A DNA stretch of 64,000 nt from Bordetella genomosp. 7 (GTDB lineage: Bacteria; Pseudomonadota; Gammaproteobacteria; Burkholderiales; Burkholderiaceae_B): the NCBI RefSeq assembly GCF_002261265.1, contig NZ_NEVK01000004.1, positions 698,501 through 762,500 on the forward strand. Reading direction: 5' to 3'. The position numbers and the translations under genes are program-made. Below are positions 54,505 to 64,000 of the stretch, piece after piece. The notes below the pieces were generated by a model, which did no database searches, was not told the origin of the DNA, and worked only from the letters and a program-made list of their open reading frames with translations. How positions within the stretch are numbered: the stretch's first letter is position 1; each line of letters starts with the position of its first letter.

Positions 54505-55812
54505 ATGAAACTCCTGGTAATCGGCTCCGGCGGCCGCGAACATGCCCTGGCCTGGCGCCTGGCCCGCTCCCCTCGCGTTCACAAGGTATATGTGGCGCCG
54601 GGCAACGGCGGAACCGAACATGGCGACCTGCTGCAGAACGTGGCGCTTACCGGCCCGGAAGAACTCGCCGATTTCGTCCAGCGCGAAGGCGTTTCGCTTA
54701 CCGTGGTGGGCCCCGAAGCTCCTCTGGCGGCTGGCGTTGTCGATGTGTTTCGCGCCCGCGGGCTGAAGATATTCGGGCCTACCAAGGCAGCCGCCCAGCT
54801 CGAAGCGTCCAAAGACTATGCCAAGGCTTTCATGGTGCGTCACGGCATCCCCACGGCCCGCTATGAAACTTTCACGGATCCGGCCCTGGCGCACGCTTAC
54901 ATCGACCAACAGGGCGCGCCCATCGTCATCAAGGCCGACGGTCTGGCCGCCGGCAAGGGCGTCGTGGTGGCGGCCGACCTCGAAGAGGCCCACGCGGCTG
55001 TCGACGCCATGCTCGGCGACGGCAGCCTGGGCCAGGCCGGCGCGCGCGTCGTCATCGAAGAATGCCTGGTGGGCGAAGAAGCCAGCTTCATCGTCATGGT
55101 CGACGGGCGCAACGTACTGGCGCTGGCCACCAGCCAGGACCACAAACGCCTGCGCGATGGCGATGCCGGCCCCAACACGGGCGGCATGGGCGCGTACTCG
55201 CCCGCGCCCATCATCACACCCGAACTGCACCATCGCATCATGCGGGAGATCATCCTGCCCACCGTACAGGGCATGGCTCGCGACGGTATTCCTTATACGG
55301 GTTTCCTGTACGCCGGACTGATGATCGCGCCCGGCGACGATCCAGACCGTTCCATCAAGACACTCGAGTTCAACTGCCGCATGGGCGATCCGGAAACGCA
55401 GCCCATCATGATGCGGGTCAAGAGCGATCTGCTCGACGCGCTGGAGCACGCCGTCGACGGCACACTGGACCAGGCCGACATCATCTGGGATCGCCGTACG
55501 GCGCTCGGTGTGGTACTTGCGGCGCACAACTATCCCGGCACTCCGCGAACCGGTGACGTCATTGCCCCCCTGCCCGCCGAAACCGAGGACTGCGTGGTTT
55601 TCCATGCCGGCACGCGCGCCGAAGGCGATCAACTGCTTACTTCAGGCGGCCGCGTGCTGTGCGTCACGGCCCTGGGCGACTCGGTGCGCATGGCGCGCGA
55701 GCGCGCATATGCCATGGTCGACTCCGTACAGTTCGCCGGACGCCAGTACCGCGCCGACATAGGCTGGCGCGCCCTGCGTCCCTCGCAGCAGAAATCCAAG
55801 CCGCAGGCCTGA
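54505..55812 (+). CDS. purD: Phosphoribosylamine-glycine ligase (GAR synthetase)
   Basis: Second step of purine synthesis: ATP-dependent joining of glycine to phosphoribosylamine. The 435 residues are an ATP-grasp enzyme: [62 protein letters not shown]-type motif ([14 protein letters not shown]) for metal binding. The ATG at 54505 agrees with family N-termini; in-frame alternatives at 54463 and 54487 only add unconserved residues. Neither has a convincing ribosome site. hemF follows 13 bp downstream, probably in the same transcript. Confidence 0.96.
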   Translation: MKLLVIGSGGREHALAWRLARSPRVHKVYVAPGNGGTEHGDLLQNVALTGPEELADFVQREGVSLTVVGPEAPLAAGVVDVFRARGLKIFGPTKAAAQLEASKDYAKAFMVRHGIPTARYETFTDPALAHAYIDQQGAPIVIKADGLAAGKGVVVAADLEEAHAAVDAMLGDGSLGQAGARVVIEECLVGEEASFIVMVDGRNVLALATSQDHKRLRDGDAGPNTGGMGAYSPAPIITPELHHRIMREIILPTVQGMARDGIPYTGFLYAGLMIAPGDDPDRSIKTLEFNCRMGDPETQPIMMRVKSDLLDALEHAVDGTLDQADIIWDRRTALGVVLAAHNYPGTPRTGDVIAPLPAETEDCVVFHAGTRAEGDQLLTSGGRVLCVTALGDSVRMARERAYAMVDSVQFAGRQYRADIGWRALRPSQQKSKPQA

Positions 55813-55825
55813 GGCCTTTTCTGCC

Positions 55826-56737
55826 ATGAACGCCGTTCCCATTTCCGACGTCCGCGCCTACCTCACCGGCCTGCAGGCACGCATCGTCCAGGCCCTGGAA
55901 GACGCCGGCCAAGAAACGTTTCGTACCGACTCATGGCAGCGGCCCGAAGGCGGAGGCGGCGTATCGCGCCTGATCGAGGGCGGCCAATTGTTCGAGCGGG
56001 CCGGCGTACTGTTCAGCCATGTGCACGGCAGCCAACTGCCTCCGTCGGCAAGCGCACACCGGCCCGAGCTTGCGGGCCGGTCGTGGCAGGCCATGGGCGT
56101 GTCGCTGGTATTGCATCCGCGCAACCCCTACGTGCCCATTACGCACATGAATGTGCGCATGTTCTTGGCGGCGGCGCGTGCGGGCCACGATGAGGCGGAC
56201 GTATTCTGGTTCGGCGGCGGCCTCGATCTCACGCCGTGCTACCCCTTCGAAGAAGATGCCCGCCATTTTCACCAGGTTTGCCAGGCCGCGCTCGCGCCGC
56301 ACGGCGCCGATTACTACCCCCGTTACAAGCGCTGGTGCGATGAATACTTCTACCTGAAGCATCGACAGGAAATGCGGGGCATAGGCGGCATCTTTTTCGA
56401 TGACCTGAACGAACCCGGCTTTGACGCCTCGTTCGCGCTGCTGCGTTCGGTGGGCGACGCTTTCCTGCCCGCCTATCTGCCTGTCGTCCAGCGCCGCCGC
56501 GACATGCCCTATGCCGACCCGCAGCGCCAATTCCAGGCATACCGTCGCGGCCGCTATGTCGAGTTCAACCTGGTATTCGACCGCGGCACCCATTTTGGCC
56601 TGCAATCCGGCGGCCGCACCGAATCCATTCTTTTGTCGATGCCGCCCTGCGCGCACTGGCGTTACGACTGGAAGCCCGAATCCGGCACGCCCGAAGCGGC
56701 ATTGGCCGATTTCCTCCAACCCCGGGACTGGGTGTGA
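55826..56737 (+). CDS. hemF: Oxygen-dependent coproporphyrinogen III oxidase
   Basis: Aerobic counterpart of hemN: converts coproporphyrinogen III to protoporphyrinogen IX with O2. The 303-residue product has the family blocks [61 protein letters not shown] and [29 protein letters not shown]. The stop overlaps the GTG start of nadD. Its presence with hemN in the same window means haem synthesis is covered with and without oxygen. Confidence 0.96.
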   Translation: MNAVPISDVRAYLTGLQARIVQALEDAGQETFRTDSWQRPEGGGGVSRLIEGGQLFERAGVLFSHVHGSQLPPSASAHRPELAGRSWQAMGVSLVLHPRNPYVPITHMNVRMFLAAARAGHDEADVFWFGGGLDLTPCYPFEEDARHFHQVCQAALAPHGADYYPRYKRWCDEYFYLKHRQEMRGIGGIFFDDLNEPGFDASFALLRSVGDAFLPAYLPVVQRRRDMPYADPQRQFQAYRRGRYVEFNLVFDRGTHFGLQSGGRTESILLSMPPCAHWRYDWKPESGTPEAALADFLQPRDWV

Positions 56738-57321
56738 AGCGCGTCGGCCTGCTCGGCGGCAGCTTCGACCCGGTGCACCAGGCGCACCTGGCGCTGGCCC
56801 GCGCGGCACTGAGCGAGCTTGAGCTGGACCAGGTCCAGTTCATCCCGGCCGGCAATCCCTGGCAGCGTGCGCCACTGCGTGCGGCGGGCTCCCATCGACG
56901 GCGCATGATCGAACTGGCCATCGCCGGCGATCCCCGGCTTGCCGTGAATCCAATCGAGCTGGAACGGGACGGCCCCACCTACACCATCGATACCCTGAAG
57001 GCGCTGCCCCAGGACGCCAAGTACGTATGGTTGCTCGGCGCCGACCAATTGGCCAATTTCTGCACATGGCGGCAGTGGAAGGAGATCGTCCGGTACGTAG
57101 ACCTGGCCGTGGCCAGCCGTCCGGGCACATCGCTTGCCGCACCGGCCGAACTGCAGGCCTGGCTGCACGATCTGGGCAGGCCACTTCTGCAACTGCCGTT
57201 TACTCCCTTGGCCATATCGGCATCCGACATCCGCCGGCGCCTGGCCGGCGGCGACTCTACGGCGGGGCTGCTTCCCCCCGCGGTTGCCGACTACATCGCC
57301 GACCAGGGCCTGTACCAGTAG
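56734..57321 (+). CDS. nadD: Nicotinate-nucleotide adenylyltransferase
   Basis: Adenylates nicotinate mononucleotide in NAD synthesis. The 195 residues contain the nucleotidyltransferase motif [39 protein letters not shown] and the C-terminal [13 protein letters not shown]. It starts with GTG inside the hemF stop (GTGA overlap), which implies coupling. It is followed by rsfS and rlmH in the common order. Confidence 0.94.
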   Translation: MKRVGLLGGSFDPVHQAHLALARAALSELELDQVQFIPAGNPWQRAPLRAAGSHRRRMIELAIAGDPRLAVNPIELERDGPTYTIDTLKALPQDAKYVWLLGADQLANFCTWRQWKEIVRYVDLAVASRPGTSLAAPAELQAWLHDLGRPLLQLPFTPLAISASDIRRRLAGGDSTAGLLPPAVADYIADQGLYQ

Positions 57322-57371
57322 CCGCCCTCCTCGGCCCATTCCGCATGTGCGGAAAGGTTATATTTGCGAAC

Positions 57372-57770
57372 ATGGATATTCAGAAACTTCAGCGCGCCGT
57401 CATCGATGCCCTCGAGGATGTCAAAGCACAGGACATCAAGGTCTTCAACACGACGCATCTCACCAGCCTGTTCGATCGGGTCGTGATCGCCAGCGCCACC
57501 TCCAATCGGCAAACCCGCGCCCTGGCCTCCAGTGTGGCCGACCGTGGCCGGGCCCTGCGACTGTCGGGCATTACGGTCGAAGGCGAAGATACGGGCGAAT
57601 GGGTGGTCGTGGACCTGGGCGACATCGTGGTCCACATCATGCAGCCTGCCATCCGCCAGTATTACAACCTGGAAGAAATCTGGGGTGACAAACCCGTGCG
57701 CGTCAAACTCTTGCCCGGCTCGGGCGGCGCGCCCGCGGCGGGCACTTGGGTCAGCGACACCGAATCCTGA
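57372..57770 (+). CDS. rsfS: Ribosomal silencing factor RsfS
   Basis: Binds protein L14 and blocks subunit joining when nutrients are short. The 132-residue product begins MDIQKLQRAVIDALEDVKAQ and has FDRVVIASATSNRQTRALAS, GEWVVVDLGDIVVHIMQPAIRQYYNLEEIWGD, the family signature. An ATG 27 bp earlier (57345) is in frame; the later one matches homologues. Lies between nadD and rlmH. Confidence 0.94.
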   Translation: MDIQKLQRAVIDALEDVKAQDIKVFNTTHLTSLFDRVVIASATSNRQTRALASSVADRGRALRLSGITVEGEDTGEWVVVDLGDIVVHIMQPAIRQYYNLEEIWGDKPVRVKLLPGSGGAPAAGTWVSDTES

Positions 57771-57776
57771 CCCCGC

Positions 57777-58247
57777 GTGAAGCTCATTATCATCGCCGTT
57801 GGCAATCGCATGCCCGCCTGGGTAGAAACCGCGTGGGACGACTATGCCAAGCGCCTACCCCCGGATTGCGCGCTGGAACTGCGTGAAATCCGGCCCGAGC
57901 CACGCACCACCGGCAAGACGCCGGCGCAAATGATGGCCGCCGAAGCGCGCCGCATCGAAACGGCCATACCAGGCGCGGCGTTACGGGTGGCGCTGGATGA
58001 GCGCGGACGGGACCTGACCACGATGGCGCTATCGCGCCAACTGGAACAGTGGCGCGCCGGCGGTCGCGATGTCGTATTCCTGGTAGGCGGCCCAGATGGC
58101 CTGGACGAAAACCTGAAACGCGGCTGCGACCTCCAGATCCGCCTGTCGTCGCTCACATTACCGCACCCCATGGTGCGCGTGGTGCTTGGCGAACAGCTCT
58201 ATCGCGCCTGGGCAATATTGACCAACCATCCCTACCACCGTGCCTGA
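57777..58247 (+). CDS. rlmH: 23S rRNA (pseudouridine1915-N3)-methyltransferase
   Basis: SPOUT-class enzyme methylating pseudouridine 1915 of 23S rRNA. The 156-residue chain, standard length, starts with GTG ([20 protein letters not shown]) and shows [31 protein letters not shown] and the C-terminal trefoil-knot segment [27 protein letters not shown]. It starts 6 bp after the rsfS stop. Confidence 0.96.
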   Translation: MKLIIIAVGNRMPAWVETAWDDYAKRLPPDCALELREIRPEPRTTGKTPAQMMAAEARRIETAIPGAALRVALDERGRDLTTMALSRQLEQWRAGGRDVVFLVGGPDGLDENLKRGCDLQIRLSSLTLPHPMVRVVLGEQLYRAWAILTNHPYHRA

Positions 58248-58253
58248 AACGTG

Positions 58254-58880
58254 ATGGTACAAGCCACCAACCCCGCCCTGGCGCTTCCCCGTATTTACCT
58301 GGCATCCGCCAGCCCGCGCCGCCACGAATTGCTTACCCAGATAGGTCTTGCACACACGGTGCTGAAAGTCCCGGCTCCCCCAGGAGAGGACGAGCCGCAG
58401 CACCCGGGTGAGCCTGCCGAGATCTACGTGCAGCGCACCGCCCGCGACAAGGCGCAACGCGCTGAACAATGGATCGTCGCACAGGATCTGCCGGCCTTGC
58501 CGGTACTCGCGGCAGACACCACCGTGGTGTTGCGTGGCGAAGTCCTGGGCAAACCCGCCAACCGGGAACATGCCATACAGATGCTGAGCCGCCTGTCCGG
58601 CAGCACGCATCACGTGCATACAGCACTCGCGCTTTGTCACCAGGGCAAGCTCTACGAAGCCGTATCCGTGTCGGAAGTTCGCATGCGGCAGTTGGATGAC
58701 CCGGAAATCGCCCGTTATTGCGACAGCGGCGAACCTTATGGAAAGGCAGGCGCGTACGGCATACAAGGCCTCGCCGGCACATTCATCGAGCACCTGTCGG
58801 GCAGCTATACGGGCGTAATGGGGCTGCCCGTGCACGAAACAGCACTATTGCTGCGCCACGTCGGCATCCGGGTGCCCTGA
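58254..58880 (+). CDS. maf: Maf-family nucleotide pyrophosphatase
   Basis: House-cleaning phosphatase that hydrolyses non-canonical or dTTP/UTP-type nucleotides. The 208-residue product carries LASASPRRHELLTQIG, VLAADTTVVLRGEVLGKP and SGEPYGKAGAYGIQGLAGTFIEHLSGSYTGVMGLP, all family signatures. A GTG directly before the ATG gives one extra residue. In relatives the RNase G gene often follows maf; here a convergent glycosyltransferase gene starts 3 bp beyond the stop instead. Confidence 0.94.
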   Translation: MVQATNPALALPRIYLASASPRRHELLTQIGLAHTVLKVPAPPGEDEPQHPGEPAEIYVQRTARDKAQRAEQWIVAQDLPALPVLAADTTVVLRGEVLGKPANREHAIQMLSRLSGSTHHVHTALALCHQGKLYEAVSVSEVRMRQLDDPEIARYCDSGEPYGKAGAYGIQGLAGTFIEHLSGSYTGVMGLPVHETALLLRHVGIRVP

Positions 58881-58883
58881 TCC

Positions 58884-59819
58884 TCAGGCGCCCGCCATTA
58901 CTTCGAAGCACGCCTGCGCCACCTTGTGCGGATCGACTTTCTGTATATCGGACGATCCGTCCGATGGGCAGACATGTCTGGAATATGGACGGTCCCAGAA
59001 CCACTCCGGATTGGCGTCGTTGAATACTCCCACATAGGGCACGCAGACACCCTGGCCGATATGGGAAGGCCCACAATCGTTCGCCACCACCAGGCGCGCG
59101 CGCAGCATAAGCGCCGTCAACTCCGGAAACGAGCACCCCGACACCAGCTCGAAATCGGGCCGATTCAGCGCCTGCAGAGCCGCCCGTTCAGCGGATTCAG
59201 CCGGGCCCAAAACAAACGCAAAACGGGTATGGGGCCCAAGGCGCGCTTTCAACAGATCCACCAAGGCCACGAAATTCCGGATTCCCCACCGCTTGAAATT
59301 GCCGTCGCCGCCACCCGGGATCAATACCACGTGGGCCTGGGCCCGCGCTTCGGGGGCAAGCGCGGCAATTCGTTCGAAGCACCGCCTGAACGTCGATTCG
59401 GGATCTACCGGACGGTAGGCATTAAGTAGATACAAATTCGCCAGGCCGATATATTCATTGACGTTCTTGCGCCAGGAATGAGTCCAGGCAAAATCAAAGA
59501 CGCGGTCATTGGAAAATCCCAGCCGCACCGTAGCCTGCCGCAGCAGGGTTACCAAGCCATAGCGCTCGCTGCTGTGGTGCAGGCATACCGCCATATCTGT
59601 CTTGCGCGGCAAGCTGCGCAACATTTGAAGAAAGCTGCCGTACCGAATGAAGTCATCCACCCAGGGCAGCAGGCGGTAATAGCTGGCGACGTCGTGCTGG
59701 GCTGCTATGCGCAGTTGCGCGTCGGGCCACCATTGCTTCAGCTGGTACAGAGCAGCGAACGAGACAATCTGATCGCCGAATTTGTTGCGGCTACGTATGT
59801 AGACGACTATTTCCCGCAT
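58884..59819 (-). CDS. Glycosyltransferase family 9 (heptosyltransferase-like)
   Basis: Predicted ADP-heptose:LPS heptosyltransferase-type enzyme acting at the inner face of the cytoplasmic membrane on lipopolysaccharide or another glycan. The 311 residues form two Rossmann-like halves: MREIVVYIRSRNKFGDQIVSFAALYQL (acceptor side) and VVLIPGGGDGNFKRWGIRNFVALVDLL (donor-binding loop), followed by LRARLVVANDCGPSHIGQGVCVPYVGVF, the family's late motif. Base composition looks somewhat more AT-rich than its neighbours. No other LPS genes are adjacent. It is convergent with maf; the rrn terminator lies 155 bp from its start. Confidence 0.85.
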   Translation of the reverse strand: MREIVVYIRSRNKFGDQIVSFAALYQLKQWWPDAQLRIAAQHDVASYYRLLPWVDDFIRYGSFLQMLRSLPRKTDMAVCLHHSSERYGLVTLLRQATVRLGFSNDRVFDFAWTHSWRKNVNEYIGLANLYLLNAYRPVDPESTFRRCFERIAALAPEARAQAHVVLIPGGGDGNFKRWGIRNFVALVDLLKARLGPHTRFAFVLGPAESAERAALQALNRPDFELVSGCSFPELTALMLRARLVVANDCGPSHIGQGVCVPYVGVFNDANPEWFWDRPYSRHVCPSDGSSDIQKVDPHKVAQACFEVMAGA

Positions 59820-59973
59820 GGAGCGAAACTGCCGAACAATAGAACGGGAAGAAATTCTATTGCGGCGCCCGCGTGGGCGAGGTCTGAAGAATCAACAAAC
59901 GGTGAGAATTTGCGCAACCGCAATGTCCAGCGGGCTGCGGCGTATGCATTGTAATTTTGCGTGTTTCAAAGAC

Positions 59974-60006
59974 AAAACCCCAGCACGTTGTATGTGCTGG
60001 GGTTTT
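59974..60006 (-). terminator. Intrinsic terminator of the rRNA operon
   Basis: Stem AAAACCCCAGCAC / GTGCTGGGGTTTT, 13 bp with a 7-nt loop, 12 bp downstream of the 5S gene in the direction of transcription. The remaining 59820-59973 region holds no recognisable gene and is AT-richer, probably promoter sequence of the glycosyltransferase gene. Confidence 0.9.
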
Positions 60007-60017
60007 GAGGGATAAGA

Positions 60018-60132
60018 GCCTGACGATGACCTACTTTCACAGACGGGAAGTCCACTATCATCGGCGCGAAGGCGTTTCACTGTCCTGTTCGGGATGGGAA
60101 GGAGTGGGTCCACCTTGCTATGGTCGTCAAGC
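60018..60132 (-). rRNA. rrf: 5S ribosomal RNA
   Basis: Minus-strand sequence of about 115 nt beginning GCTTGACGACCATAGCAAGG and ending with GTAGGTCATCGTCAGGC; the ends pair to form helix I. The loop motif CCCATCCCGAACAGG is diagnostic. Last gene of the operon; a 174-bp spacer without genes separates it from 23S. Confidence 0.96.
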
Positions 60133-60306
60133 GTAAGCGCTAGGGTGCACGAGGTTTAGGGTCTCGGGCACCGCAATTGGGAAGAAGCACATCGAGCTGG
60201 GCGACAGGCGTTTCGGCCTGGCCAGCGATTGTGAAGGTATTTATTGATTGAACGGCACTTGTTCGCTATGTGTCATATCAGGTCTATAAAACCCGCAGAG
60301 TTATAG

Positions 60307-63190
<2,884 letters not shown>

Positions 63191-63358
63191 CCTATAACAC
63201 TACCGTCTTATAGGACGCTGATATGTTTCGCGTTTGTGCCGTTCATAAGTTTCAAAGCCGTTCTGGTCTTGCAACCAAAACCTTGAGAACTTGGAACAAT
63301 CTAATGCAATCACAACCCGTGCACATGTTCATCAGCCTGGCGGCCAACTACTTCATGT

Positions 63359-63399
63359 GCACAATTTCGTTGTGCTTCTTCCTAATTGTTAAAGAACAA
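63359..63399 (-). promoter_or_regulatory. Antitermination boxA and adjacent hairpin in the tRNA-23S spacer
   Basis: On the minus strand TGTTCTTTAACAATTAGGAA (63399 to about 63380) matches rRNA boxA used by the Nus antitermination complex. It is followed by a small hairpin GCACAA-CGAAA-TTGTGC (63375-63359), boxB-like. The rest of the 63191-63473 spacer shows no gene. Confidence 0.7.
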
Positions 63400-63473
63400 T
63401 GTATAGCTTCATTGGGTAAAACCCAATGCATAAGACTGGCTACCAACCCTATGCACTGACTTCTACAAATCAA

Positions 63474-63549
63474 TGGTGGAGGTGAACGGGATCGAACCGA
63501 TGACATCCTGCTTGCAAAGCAGGCGCTCTCCCAGCTGAGCTACACCCCC
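63474..63549 (-). tRNA. tRNA-Ala (anticodon TGC)
   Basis: 76-nt cloverleaf on the minus strand starting GGGGGTGTAGCTCAGCTGGG, anticodon loop TTTGCAA, T-loop GGTTCGATCC and an encoded CCA end. It lies in the 16S-23S spacer, as usual. Confidence 0.97.
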
Positions 63550-63632
63550 AATCACACGAAACCGACCGCACCACGCGCCCTTGCACAAACCCACCATGCA
63601 AACACCCGTAACGCTGGCCAACCCCGGCAACC

Positions 63633-63709
63633 TGGTGGGTCTGGTTGGATTCGAACCAACGACCCCCGCCTTATCAAGACGGTGCTCTAACCGACTGAGC
63701 TACAGACCC
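63633..63709 (-). tRNA. tRNA-Ile (anticodon GAT)
   Basis: 77-nt cloverleaf on the minus strand starting GGGTCTGTAGCTCAGTCGGT, anticodon loop TTGATAA, T-loop GGTTCGAATCC and an encoded CCA end. First tRNA after 16S. The 137-bp stretch up to the 16S end holds no gene. Confidence 0.97.
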
Positions 63710-63846
63710 AAAAACCTCTTCGGATCAGCAGTCAGGATTGCGGCACAGGGAGGTGTCCCCCTCTACCTACGCCCACAACCGATCCCAGCTACACATACAA
63801 ACAACCGATAAGCGTGGACGCTCTGACAACACGGACTCACTCGCTC

Positions 63847-64000
<154 letters not shown>

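Overview
The window is a dense, high-GC stretch of bacterial chromosome. Gene content and order (rpsF-priB-rpsR-rplI-dnaB, xseB-ispA-dxs, hemF-nadD-rsfS-rlmH-maf, an orphan Bug-type solute receptor, a 16S-tRNAIle-tRNAAla-23S-5S operon) point to a betaproteobacterium of the Alcaligenaceae, in the Bordetella/Achromobacter neighbourhood. The species cannot be fixed from sequence reading alone. No phage, insertion sequence, integron or CRISPR array is visible. No stretch longer than about 300 bases lacks a gene.

1-8.7 kb (mostly minus): leuD (cut by the window edge) and leuC, an M48 lipoprotein protease, chorismate synthase, a SelO pseudokinase, a DUF2069 membrane protein, a YihY-family membrane protein, a CBS-pair protein and dusA. 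8.9-18.8 kb: thrB, a membrane protein, dnaB with a WaaP-like kinase gene inserted between it and rplI, rpsR, priB, rpsF, then folE2 and the isoprenoid operon xseB-ispA-dxs. 18.9-30.2 kb is an accessory metabolic region: an IclR regulator divergent from a Bug receptor with a clear palindromic operator between them, an acyltransferase, a Rieske oxygenase with a structured leader, a sulfurtransferase, htpX, a quinone oxidoreductase, three EamA transporters and a tartrate-dehydrogenase-type enzyme.

30.3-40.9 kb holds a MocR-type regulator divergent from what looks like one long catabolic operon: a dipeptide-type ABC importer (binding protein, two permeases, one fused double ATPase), a GabT-type aminotransferase, a small cupin, an acetylpolyamine-amidohydrolase/HDAC-family enzyme and an EamA transporter. 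Uptake and breakdown of an acylated amine or polyamine is the simplest reading.

40.9-49.5 kb is the most interesting part, an anaerobic-life island: hemN, a class III ribonucleotide reductase (nrdD) split into a 663-residue body and a separate 60-residue glycyl-radical polypeptide, nrdG, a nitronate-monooxygenase-family enzyme, and an operon ubiU-ubiV-ubiT plus a DGC-domain protein (oxygen-independent ubiquinone synthesis). FNR/Anr-like boxes lie in front of these units. In front of hemN and ubiU the box is centred exactly 41.5 bp upstream of the start codon with a -10 element in register, so both mRNAs are predicted to be leaderless.

49.6-59.8 kb: a GhrA-type reductase, a class III aminotransferase, a HerA/YjgR-type ATPase, YebC, purD, the hemF-nadD-rsfS-rlmH-maf run and a family 9 glycosyltransferase. 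60.0-64.0 kb: an rRNA operon on the minus strand, 16S cut by the window edge.
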